Source of the DNA: CALLCD01 sp039817885
GTDB lineage: Bacteria > Pseudomonadota > Alphaproteobacteria > Caulobacterales > Hyphomonadaceae
Assembly: GCA_039817885.1 (NCBI GenBank)
Contig: JBCBUY010000046.1
Location: 1 to 21,738, forward strand
Direction: 5' to 3'
DNA: 21,738 nucleotides
A model generated the notes under the pieces. That model ran no database searches, was not told the DNA's origin, and was given only the letters and a program-made list of their open reading frames with translations. The position numbers and the translations under genes are program-made. Below are positions 15,715 to 21,738 of the stretch, one piece after another; within the stretch, counting starts at the first letter, position 1; each line of letters begins with the position of its first letter.

Positions 15715-17121
15715 ATGACTGACACGACAGATATGTCGGGTCCGCCGGGCGGCGCGCGCGCGAGCTTCGGCACCCTAATTCCACACCGATCTACCGGCTT
15801 AAAGCTCTTACTCGTATGCGGGCTCGCCCTATTGATGGCGATCCCCGCATTGTTCGTCTACGGCGTCGTCTATGAGCGCTCAAATGGCGCGCAACAGGCC
15901 TTGAACGAGGTGGCTGCAAAGGTCGGCGGAGAGCAGACTGTGCTTGGGCCCGTGCTGGCCATTCCCTATTCCTATGCACCGGACGCCGACAAGCCCGCCG
16001 AGATCGTTTACGGCATAGGCCTCGTCTATCCAGAGACAGGACGGGTCGACGCCCATGTGGCCGTAGAAGAGCGCCAGCGCGGCATTCATCTTGTGCCTGT
16101 TTATACGACCGATGCGGACTTCATAGCCGTGTTTGATCCCGCGAATTTCTCCGCCGCCTGGCCGCGCGGAGCGACGCCGGTTTGGTCCGACGCGCGCTTC
16201 TATATGGGACTGCGGGACGCGCGCGGGCTAAAAACGGCCATCCTGGCAACGGCGAATGCAGCGCCATTGGTGTTCGAACCGGCCGCGTATGGAAGCGGAT
16301 CGAACAGCTACTCGCCGGTCCCTTCGTCCGACTTAAAGCTGGCGAGCGCGGAGTTGCCTGGTCTTAAAGATCTGGAAGGTGCCCTGACCCTGCGGGCCGA
16401 GATGTCGTTTTCCGGTGCGGGGCGCATCGCGTTTGCGCCTTTTGCGCGGGACACGGATGTGGCAATGACGTCCGACTGGGCAAGCCCCAGCTTCACCGGC
16501 GGAATTCTGCCGCGGGACCACAATGTCGGGGCATCTGAGGACGGCTTCACAGCCAATTGGCGTGTGCCCTATCTTGCGCGCGGCATACCGGGGGCGGGAC
16601 CAAATCTCAGCCTGTATGATCTCACGGCGTATGGTCGTAATGATCTCGCTGTGAAGTTCATTCGGGAGGCAAACCCCTATCAGAGTGTGCAACGCGCATT
16701 GAAATATGGGGCGATGTTTATCGGCCTCGTCTTCCTGACCTATTTCCTGTTTGAGGTGACGAGCCAATTGAGGGCGCACCCGGCGCAATACATCCTGGTG
16801 GGTCTGGCCCAGACGATTTTCTATCTGTTGCTGCTGGCGCTATCGGAGAAGGTCAGCTTCGACATGGCCTTCTTGATCGCGGCCGGGATGACCGTTTGCC
16901 TGATCTCGGCTTATGCGAAGAGTGTGTTCCAGTCCTGGCTCTATGGCGGGCGGGCCCTGATCGTGCTGAGCGGCATTTATGGGCTCATCTACATGCTGAT
17001 GCGGGCCGAGGATAATGCGCTCATCGCAGGAGCGTTTGCGAGCTTTACCGCGATCGCGTTCACCATGTGGATGACGCGCAATGTCGATTGGTATGGTGAT
17101 CGTCAGCCCGGGACCGCTTGA
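15715..17121 (+). CDS. creD: CreD-family inner membrane protein
   Basis: Membrane protein of 468 residues matching the CreD (Cet) family; in E. coli creD belongs to the CreBC regulon and its biochemical role is unsettled. There is one membrane helix near residues 28-50, a large periplasmic domain, then a conserved hydrophobic C-terminal third with about five helices. The family signature is YQSVQRALKYGAMFIGLVFL followed by HPAQYILVGLAQTIFYLLLL and LSEKVSFDMAFLIAA. The frame extends to TTG 15700, but GAGGGGA just before ATG 15715 sets the start. No creB or creC homologue is in the window; the histidine kinase at 5692 is not recognisably CreC. It converges on the acyltransferase gene. Confidence 0.92.
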   Translation: MTDTTDMSGPPGGARASFGTLIPHRSTGLKLLLVCGLALLMAIPALFVYGVVYERSNGAQQALNEVAAKVGGEQTVLGPVLAIPYSYAPDADKPAEIVYGIGLVYPETGRVDAHVAVEERQRGIHLVPVYTTDADFIAVFDPANFSAAWPRGATPVWSDARFYMGLRDARGLKTAILATANAAPLVFEPAAYGSGSNSYSPVPSSDLKLASAELPGLKDLEGALTLRAEMSFSGAGRIAFAPFARDTDVAMTSDWASPSFTGGILPRDHNVGASEDGFTANWRVPYLARGIPGAGPNLSLYDLTAYGRNDLAVKFIREANPYQSVQRALKYGAMFIGLVFLTYFLFEVTSQLRAHPAQYILVGLAQTIFYLLLLALSEKVSFDMAFLIAAGMTVCLISAYAKSVFQSWLYGGRALIVLSGIYGLIYMLMRAEDNALIAGAFASFTAIAFTMWMTRNVDWYGDRQPGTA

Positions 17122-17161
17122 GGCTCGGCGGGTCGCTTGATGAGCGCGGCCCGTCATCCGG

Positions 17162-18064
17162 TCACCCTATTCCGGAGAATACCCTGTCCGGTGCATCGGG
17201 AAGGTCATAGGCGACATAATTCTTCATCGTATTGGAGATCTCGGTGGCATCGCCTGTCAGCGTGTCCGGATCGATCAACGGGCCGGCAATCATCTTGAAC
17301 AGAGAGTTTTGCTTGTTGAGCAGCTCATAGAACAAGGTGATGTCGCGTAATTCACCGTTCCAGGTCGAAAAGAGATAGTAAAGCTGGGAATTTCGTGACC
17401 CGACATGGAGCGGAACGATGGGGGCTTTCTTCTTCTTCGCGAGGCTGATGGCCGTCGGAAACCACTCCTGTTCGGTCAGTTTGCGGTTCACCATCTTGGC
17501 CAGTTTGCCGGATGGGAAGATGACAACGCATTTTTCTTCGGCAAAGGCCTCGCCTGCCAGGCGAAGCGTTTCCCTGGTTTTCGCCGGAGAGCGTTTCTCC
17601 ATCAGCCATTCGACCGGAATGATCGTCTCACCAAAATTGGGATTGACCCGCATGGCGTCGGCATTTGCGAAGAAGACGATGTCTCGGCGGACCCGGCTTA
17701 AGGCTTCCCAAACCGCTACGCCATCGGCAAGACCGGTGGGGTGATTGGCGATGACGACGACCCGCCCTTCCTTGGGAATACGGTCGAAATGGTGAATATC
17801 CAGGCGGAAATCGAGTTCTTCAGCCAGATAGTCGAAGGATTGCTCGCCGCTCATATCGATCATTGCATCGGCCATGCGGCGGGCTTTGCGGTATCCGAGC
17901 AGCTGAAACAGGAGCGGCCTTGTCATCGGCCAGGTCCAATGATCGACGAATGATGGGCACCGCTCCTCAATCAGCACATCAATAATGTGCTGGTCCGGGT
18001 GGATATCCGGAACGGCAAACGCCGATACAGGTGCCGCCGGAACGGGAACGGGCTTCTTCTTCAT
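17162..18064 (-). CDS. Lysophospholipid/glycerol-3-phosphate acyltransferase-like protein (PlsC fold)
   Basis: Predicted acyltransferase of 300 residues for lipid biosynthesis. Motif I is VVIANHPTGLADG with His108 and Asp114, five residues apart rather than four as in classic HX4D PlsC; the NHPxGxxDG form is known in hemolysin-related (COG3176-type) acyltransferases. The FPEG-equivalent is VVIFPSGKLAK (183-186), and the final motif is APIVPLHVG. The frame reaches back to 18217, but ATG 18064 has AGGGG at good distance. No strong membrane helix is visible, so the protein is probably peripheral. The acyl acceptor cannot be told from sequence. It is convergent with the creD-like gene and divergent from the response regulator. 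Confidence 0.85.
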   Translation of the reverse strand: MKKKPVPVPAAPVSAFAVPDIHPDQHIIDVLIEERCPSFVDHWTWPMTRPLLFQLLGYRKARRMADAMIDMSGEQSFDYLAEELDFRLDIHHFDRIPKEGRVVVIANHPTGLADGVAVWEALSRVRRDIVFFANADAMRVNPNFGETIIPVEWLMEKRSPAKTRETLRLAGEAFAEEKCVVIFPSGKLAKMVNRKLTEQEWFPTAISLAKKKKAPIVPLHVGSRNSQLYYLFSTWNGELRDITLFYELLNKQNSLFKMIAGPLIDPDTLTGDATEISNTMKNYVAYDLPDAPDRVFSGIG

Positions 18065-18289
18065 CTCGGCCCCTAACCGATTTAAGATTCTTGCTTCTAG
18101 CGCAGAGTCGGCCAAGAACAAACCGAACAGGTCAGGCAAGAATGGGGCCGCAGGACCAGAACGACAGAAAAGTTCGAAAATAAACCTTTCGGTGACAAAG
18201 GCTTTACCAAGCCGCAAGACCCAGCTGGCATCTTACCTTCACAACAGGGGCGGGCACGACCCGAGTGTTTTTTTGAGTGGAGTACACAT

Positions 18290-18724
18290 ATGAAAGTCCT
18301 TTGGGTCGAAGACCATCAGCCGGTGCGAGATATGCTGGCGATCGCCGCGGACAAGGCCGCGCGGAGCCGCATTCAGATCGATCTCGTTATGGCTGCAACG
18401 CTGATGGAAGCGGAAAACCGCCTCCGTCTTGAGCGCTTCGACCTCGTCGTGCTCGACCTCACCCTGCCTGACAGTTTTGACGCGGAAATGACGATCGCTC
18501 GCGCGGCAAATATGGGAAACTTCCGCATCGCTGTCGTATCGGCAAGCGCAGAGCGCGAACAGGCTGTTGAGGACGCCGTCCGGTTCGGGTGCAATATTCA
18601 CCCTATCGCTGTGTCGAAGGCCGGTTTGCCATTCAACCGGTTTATCCAGCGGCCCGAAGCCTTCGAGGATTTCTTGCTCGAGCTGATGCCCGGCAATGAG
18701 GATCACACCCGGGCCGTCGCCTAG
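18290..18724 (+). CDS. Single-domain response regulator
   Basis: Stand-alone receiver protein of 144 residues without an output domain. The acidic pocket is Glu8/Asp9 (LWVEDHQP), the phosphoacceptor is Asp56 (LVVLDLTLPDS), Ser84 occupies the Thr/Ser switch place (AVVSASAE) and Lys110 (IAVSKAGLPF) the conserved Lys. All functional residues are present, so it is probably phosphorylated and signals by protein contact, as in chemotaxis or phosphorelay intermediates. GTGGAG precedes the start at 18290. No kinase gene is adjacent. The C-terminal tail (NRFIQRPEAFEDFLLELMPG) is a little longer than a minimal receiver. A strong inverted repeat follows at 18750. Confidence 0.9.
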   Translation: MKVLWVEDHQPVRDMLAIAADKAARSRIQIDLVMAATLMEAENRLRLERFDLVVLDLTLPDSFDAEMTIARAANMGNFRIAVVSASAEREQAVEDAVRFGCNIHPIAVSKAGLPFNRFIQRPEAFEDFLLELMPGNEDHTRAVA

Positions 18725-18749
18725 ATTACACCTTGTCCTGAAAACGGAC

Positions 18750-18788
18750 TTGCCCGCCGGCGGCTTTCGCGCCACATCCGGCGGGCAA
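18750..18788 (+). terminator. Strong hairpin after the response regulator gene
   Basis: Perfect 11-bp GC-rich stem TTGCCCGCCGG (18750-18760) with CCGGCGGGCAA (18778-18788), loop of 17 bases, starting 26 bases after the stop. The sequence beyond is only moderately T-rich (TGTTGTTCT), so it may be a weak terminator or an mRNA-stabilising structure before zapE. Confidence 0.55.
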
Positions 18789-18868
18789 TGTTGTTCTGTC
18801 AGTCCAATTCCTCCAAAACTGTACCGCCCGCCAGCAAAGCCCCCCTCTTTCCAGGGAGCGCCTAGGCG

Positions 18869-19999
18869 ATGGCCGAACCATTAGACGCCTATGAAGCGCT
18901 GATCGCGTCTGGCGATATTCAAGCCGACGACGCACAACGTGCAATCATGGCGCGGCTCGACACGCTGCACCAGGGGTTTGGTCGACGCGGCGGGCTGTTT
19001 CGTAAACCCAAGCCACCGCGCGGGCTCTATATTTGGGGCGGCGTCGGGCGGGGTAAATCCATGCTGATGGATTTGTTTTTTGACACGGTAAAAATGCCGA
19101 ATAAGCGACGGATTCACTTCCACGCCTTTATGCAAGAGACCCATAGTTTTCTCGCCTATTGGCGAGGCCTGTCGCCGTCCGAAAAGCGAAAGTCCCAATG
19201 GCGTGTTCCAGGTGCCGGTGATGACCCGATCGCGCCAGCTGCGGAAAAAGTCGCAGCCGGGGCGAAGCTCCTCTGCTTCGACGAATTTCAGGTGACCCAA
19301 ATTGCCGACGCCATGATATTAAGCCGGCTGTTCGAAGGGTTGTTCAAGCGCGGCGTGACGGTCGTGGCAACGTCAAACCGTCCGCCTAAAGACCTTTATC
19401 TGCATGGTATAAATCGCGATCTCTTTCTGCCTTTCATCGACAAATTGAAGGCCAATTGTGATGTGGTGGAGATCACGTCGAACCATGATTATCGCTTGGC
19501 TCGATTGACAGAGGCACCGCTGTGGCATGCGCCGCTCGGCAGAGCGAGCCAAGCCGAGATGGACCGTATTTGGGAACGGTTGACGCCGGGATTCGACACG
19601 TTGTCTTGCGGGCTTGATGTTGGTGGACGCCTGTTGAAAGTGCCGCGACAAGCCGCGGGATGTGCGCGGTTTTCGTTCAACGATCTCTGCGTTCAACCCC
19701 TCGGACCGGCGGACTATCTGGCCATAGCTGCGCAGTTTCACACCGTGCTGATCGATGACATCCCAGAGCTGACACCAGACAAGAAAAACGAAGCGGCGCG
19801 ATTTGTAACGCTGATCGATGCTCTGTATGAGGCAAGGACCAATCTGGTTGCGAGTGCTGCTGCGGAGCCTGACGATCTTTACCCATCCGGAGACGGATCA
19901 TTTGAGTTCCAACGAACCGCGAGCCGGCTTCACGAGATGCGCTCAAGAGACTATCTGAGTGCGGAACATGCCACGACACTTGGCCTCGACGAAGGGTGA
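18869..19999 (+). CDS. zapE: Cell division protein ZapE (AFG1-like ATPase)
   Basis: P-loop ATPase that in E. coli associates with the FtsZ ring during constriction; the mitochondrial relative is AFG1/LACE1. It has 376 residues, against 375 in E. coli. Walker A is GGVGRGKS (57-64) after the conserved PRGLYIWG, Walker B is LLCFDE (135-140) with the family FDEFQVTQIADAM, and a sensor-like TSNRPP follows at 169-174, then DLYLHGINRDLFLPFI. All motifs are intact. The start at 18869 is preceded by a GGGAG-like site. Its stop is 5 bases before the preferred start of the serine hydrolase, so the two are co-translated; the functional link is not known. Confidence 0.95.
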   Translation: MAEPLDAYEALIASGDIQADDAQRAIMARLDTLHQGFGRRGGLFRKPKPPRGLYIWGGVGRGKSMLMDLFFDTVKMPNKRRIHFHAFMQETHSFLAYWRGLSPSEKRKSQWRVPGAGDDPIAPAAEKVAAGAKLLCFDEFQVTQIADAMILSRLFEGLFKRGVTVVATSNRPPKDLYLHGINRDLFLPFIDKLKANCDVVEITSNHDYRLARLTEAPLWHAPLGRASQAEMDRIWERLTPGFDTLSCGLDVGGRLLKVPRQAAGCARFSFNDLCVQPLGPADYLAIAAQFHTVLIDDIPELTPDKKNEAARFVTLIDALYEARTNLVASAAAEPDDLYPSGDGSFEFQRTASRLHEMRSRDYLSAEHATTLGLDEG

Positions 20000-20004
20000 A
20001 CGAT

Positions 20005-21129
20005 ATGTCTGTGCCTCACCTGTCCGCATATATTGCGCCGGGGTTTGACCCCGTTGTCGACGCGTTTGAAGAGAACTTCTCCGATGATGGTGAGCTGGGT
20101 GCCGGCTTTGCCGTTTGGCTTGAGGGTGAACTGATCATCGACATTACGGGCGGTCACGCCGACCGTCGGCAGACCCTTGCCTGGACCGGGGATACGATCG
20201 TTCCGGTTTATTCGGTCTCCAAAGGGGTTTCGGCAATTGTTGTCGGCCTGCTCGTGGAGCGGGGCTTACTGGATTATGACGCGCCCATGGCCGAGTATTG
20301 GCCGGAGTTTGCCGCTCACGGCAAAGGTGATGTCAGCGTCAGCCAAGCGCTATCGCATCAGGCCGGTGTTCCCGGATTTGTGGATCGCATCGATCCAGGT
20401 CTTTGGCTGGATCCCCCGGCGCTTGCCGCCCGGCTTGCCGACGAGCCTCCACAATGGTCAGTGGGTGACGGATCTGGGTACCATCCCCTCACCTGGGGGT
20501 ATCTTGCTGGGGAGCTTGTTCAGCGTGTTGCGGGCACCAGCCTCGGGACGCTTTTGGCCGACGAGATCTGCACCCCCCTGGACATCGACTTCCGGATCGG
20601 AACTTCTGAGCGGGACGCGCCGCGCATTGCGGAGATCAAGCGCCCGACAGCCCTGCCCAATCTGGGGGAGCTGAACGACCACAAACGAACGGCCTTCCTG
20701 ACAAAATGGGCCACACCTGACCGCGGCGGGGCGGCCTGGCGCGAAATAGAGATTCCGTCAGCCAATGGCCATGGCACCGCAGCTGCTGTCGCCCGGCTTT
20801 ATGCGATCTATGCCCAGAATGGCACAATCGGTGGACGGACGATCCTAGCATCGCACACGATGAACGCGCTAACACGGTCACGCACAAACGGACCGGACCG
20901 CGTCTTGCCTTTCGATCTGTCGTTCGGTGCCGGGATCATGCGGAACACCAACCTTGCCTTTGGCCCAAATCCGAACACGCTCGGCCATGCCGGTTGGGGA
21001 GGTGCGGCAGCATTAGGAGACCCGGATCGGGGGCTCGCGGCGGCTTATGTCATGAACAAGCAGTCGAATATATTGTTAGGCGATCCCAGGTCGAAACGGC
21101 TGTTCGCCAGTGTTTATAGCTGTCTTTAG
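20005..21129 (+). CDS. Serine hydrolase, beta-lactamase/class C fold (esterase EstB-like)
   Basis: Predicted hydrolase of 374 residues with the serine beta-lactamase fold; such proteins are usually carboxylesterases or peptidases rather than antibiotic resistance enzymes. The nucleophile motif is Ser70-Val-Ser-Lys73 (VYSVSKGVSAI), the second-motif Tyr is probably Tyr159 (GSGYHPLTWGYLAGE), and the third motif is HAGWGG (His328-Ala-Gly330) instead of KTG, as in class C-like esterases. No signal peptide is seen, so it is likely cytoplasmic. A GTG at 19996 overlaps the zapE stop by 4 bases, but GAAGGG at 19991-19996 is placed correctly for ATG 20005, which I prefer. Confidence 0.92.
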   Translation: MSVPHLSAYIAPGFDPVVDAFEENFSDDGELGAGFAVWLEGELIIDITGGHADRRQTLAWTGDTIVPVYSVSKGVSAIVVGLLVERGLLDYDAPMAEYWPEFAAHGKGDVSVSQALSHQAGVPGFVDRIDPGLWLDPPALAARLADEPPQWSVGDGSGYHPLTWGYLAGELVQRVAGTSLGTLLADEICTPLDIDFRIGTSERDAPRIAEIKRPTALPNLGELNDHKRTAFLTKWATPDRGGAAWREIEIPSANGHGTAAAVARLYAIYAQNGTIGGRTILASHTMNALTRSRTNGPDRVLPFDLSFGAGIMRNTNLAFGPNPNTLGHAGWGGAAALGDPDRGLAAAYVMNKQSNILLGDPRSKRLFASVYSCL

Positions 21130-21144
21130 GGTTAACACGGCACA

Positions 21145-21170
21145 TCAGCAGAGTGTGTTTTTTCAGCAGA
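21145..21170 (+). repeat. Pair of 8-bp direct repeats upstream of a sigma-54-like motif
   Basis: TCAGCAGA occurs at 21145-21152 and again at 21163-21170, 18 bases apart start to start, nearly two helical turns. They lie about 45-70 bases upstream of the predicted transcription start near 21216. Adjacent GTGTGT and ACACAC blocks (21153-21158, 21170-21175) could also pair. Confidence 0.35.
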
Positions 21171-21188
21171 CACACCCGACAGGCGAAA

Positions 21189-21205
21189 CTGGCACGGCGC
21201 TTGAA
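21189..21205 (+). promoter_or_regulatory. Sigma-54-like -24/-12 promoter motif
   Basis: CTGGCACGGCGCTTGAA matches the YTGGCACG-N4-TTGCW consensus at every defined position except one (A for C at -12). Spacing between GG and the -12 doublet is correct. It points at the short untranslated unit ending at the terminator at 21259-21291. The -12 mismatch is at an important base, so activity is uncertain. Confidence 0.45.
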
Positions 21206-21215
21206 TTTGGTTAGT

Positions 21216-21291
21216 TAGAGGTAAACTCCCCTCTTACTCAAACCCATTTCCTGTCTTTGCCCCGGTTCCCATGAGCTGGGGCTCTTTTTTT
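21216..21291 (+). ncRNA. Candidate small RNA, about 75 nt
   Basis: From the start predicted by the sigma-54-like motif to the T-run of the terminator there is no reading frame. The RNA would fold as a 5' hairpin (AGAGG 21217-21221 with CCTCT 21230-21234), a single-stranded C/U-rich linker (about 21239-21258) and a 3' terminator hairpin with seven T's. This hairpin-linker-terminator layout is common in trans-acting small RNAs. It matches no RNA family that I recognise. It could instead simply be the 3' end of the preceding transcript. Confidence 0.3.
21259..21291 (+). terminator. Rho-independent terminator
   Basis: GCCCC (21259-21263) pairs with GGGGC (21278-21282); inner pairs including G-U wobbles extend the stem to a 4-nt loop. 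The tail is TCTTTTTTT. It lies 130 bases after the hydrolase stop, far for a simple gene-end terminator. Confidence 0.85.
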
Positions 21292-21334
21292 GACCCCCGC
21301 TTCGCGATAGGGCGCGCTCAAGGAGTCTTTAATT

Positions 21335-21365
21335 GTTCCCGGCGGGCCATTGCCCGCCATGGAAC
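21335..21365. repeat. Strong interrupted hairpin
   Basis: GTTCC (21335-21339) pairs with GGAAC (21361-21365) and inside it GGCGGGC (21341-21347) pairs perfectly with GCCCGCC (21352-21358) around a CATT loop. The small internal bulge gives a 12-bp compound stem. No T-run follows on either strand, which favours a REP-like element over a terminator. Confidence 0.55.
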
Positions 21366-21398
21366 AGGCTCAAGGCTGTTGTTCTCCTCCTCCTGACT

Positions 21399-21505
21399 TG
21401 TCATCCCGGGCGACGCGCTGGCGCGGAGACCCGGGACCCAGAAGTGTCTATGTGCTCGGCATCCCTGGGTCCCGGATATTTGCTGGCGCAAATTCCGGGA
21501 TGACA
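21399..21505. repeat. Compound palindromic repeat element A (TGTCATCCCGG type)
   Basis: The outer arms TGTCATCCCGG (21399-21409) and CCGGGATGACA (21495-21505) and the inner arms CCGGGACCCAG (21431-21441) and CTGGGTCCCGG (21465-21475) are each perfect 11-bp inverted repeats. Between the outer and inner arms each side holds a small stem-loop containing CTGGCG. I recognise the ends from dispersed intergenic repeats common in alphaproteobacterial genomes; only one copy is in this window. Confidence 0.75.
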
Positions 21506-21546
21506 GATTGGTGGTTGTTCCCAGTCACCAAACCCAACACTCCGCA

Positions 21547-21637
21547 GATACCTGCGCAGGCAGGTATCCATGGACCATGGATTGCCAATTGTGCCGTGGC
21601 AAAGTTCGCACCCTGGACACCAGCCTTCGCTGGTGTC
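21547..21637. repeat. Compound palindromic repeat element B (two 22-nt hairpins)
   Basis: Two hairpins with 9-bp perfect stems and 4-nt loops flank the element: 21547-21568 (stem GATACCTGC, loop GCAG) and 21616-21637 (stem GACACCAGC, loop CTTC). Between them lie an ATCCATGG-A-CCATGGAT palindrome (21566-21582) and a TTGCCA/TGGCAA stem (21582-21602). The layout resembles dispersed alphaproteobacterial repeats built around CGCAGGCNGG...CCNGCCTTCG. Confidence 0.7.
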
Positions 21638-21738
21638 GGCGGAAGGAAAAAACAGCGCAAAAAGCCTCACAGGCCGTGGCCTTGAGGGTGTACGTCTTAG
21701 CGCCCCTGCCGGGGCCTGCCTCACTGACATCGATCCAC

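Larger units (their letters stand above)
21292..21738. other. Gene-free stretch filled with palindromic repeats
   Basis: No convincing coding region is seen on either strand. Reading frames here (for example 21350-21685 plus, 21401-21730 minus) run through inverted repeats, have repetitive composition and no ribosome site. The stretch holds three distinct palindromic elements listed separately. The last 90 bases show only small GC hairpins; a minus-strand gene could end just beyond the window. Confidence 0.6.

Noticed and set aside
20005..21129. Antibiotic-resistance beta-lactamase
   Set aside because: HAGWGG replaces the KTG motif and no signal peptide is present, which fits esterase-type family members better.
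21399..21637. CRISPR array
   Set aside because: The repeated segments are inverted, not direct, and are not evenly spaced by unique spacers.
21350..21685. Plus-strand 111-residue frame and overlapping minus-strand frames in the repeat zone
   Set aside because: They are translations of palindromic repeat elements; composition and lack of ribosome sites argue against genes.

Overview
The window looks like a chromosomal segment of a free-living, probably marine or aquatic alphaproteobacterium. This rests on the ybgC-tolQ-tolR-tolA-tolB block with a Pro/Glu-rich TolA, ZapE, a PAS-less-looking membrane histidine kinase, and compound palindromic repeats of a style I associate with alphaproteobacteria. 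A member of the Hyphomonadaceae/Maricaulales side is a guess from protein flavour, not shown by the sequence. No tRNA, rRNA, CRISPR array, transposase or phage gene is visible. Both strands are densely coded with short gaps.

Layout. 1-1744: the C-terminal four fifths of a catalase-peroxidase (katG), closed by a clear terminator. 1933-5559: two hotdog-fold proteins of the THEM6/4HBT_2 type and two amine-oxidase-fold FAD enzymes. Three of them (FAD enzyme, hotdog, FAD enzyme) form a minus-strand operon whose genes overlap by 4 bases each. The second hotdog gene converges on it. This cluster has no function I can name and is the best candidate here for an undescribed lipid or acyl-CoA pathway. 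5692-8613: a six-helix membrane histidine kinase without a partner regulator, then a patatin-like lipase. 8809-10299: a TetR regulator preceded by a perfect 28-bp palindrome and overlapping a phytanoyl-CoA-type dioxygenase gene.

10334-14498 (minus strand): ybgC, tolQ, tolR, tolA, tolB, encoding most of the Tol-Pal envelope machine. pal, which normally follows tolB, is absent; the cluster ends against the convergent dioxygenase gene. 14672-17121: a Tat-exported dienelactone-hydrolase-like protein and a CreD-family membrane protein. 17162-18064 (minus): a PlsC-like acyltransferase. 18290-21129: a single-domain response regulator, the ATPase ZapE and a serine beta-lactamase-fold hydrolase, with the last two translationally linked.

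21130-21738 has no convincing gene. It contains a sigma-54-like promoter motif followed about 75 nt later by a strong terminator (a candidate small RNA), then a run of three different palindromic repeat elements. Functionally the window mixes envelope maintenance (Tol, acyltransferase, ZapE), oxidative defence (KatG) and poorly understood lipid-type chemistry (hotdogs, flavoproteins, patatin, PhyH).
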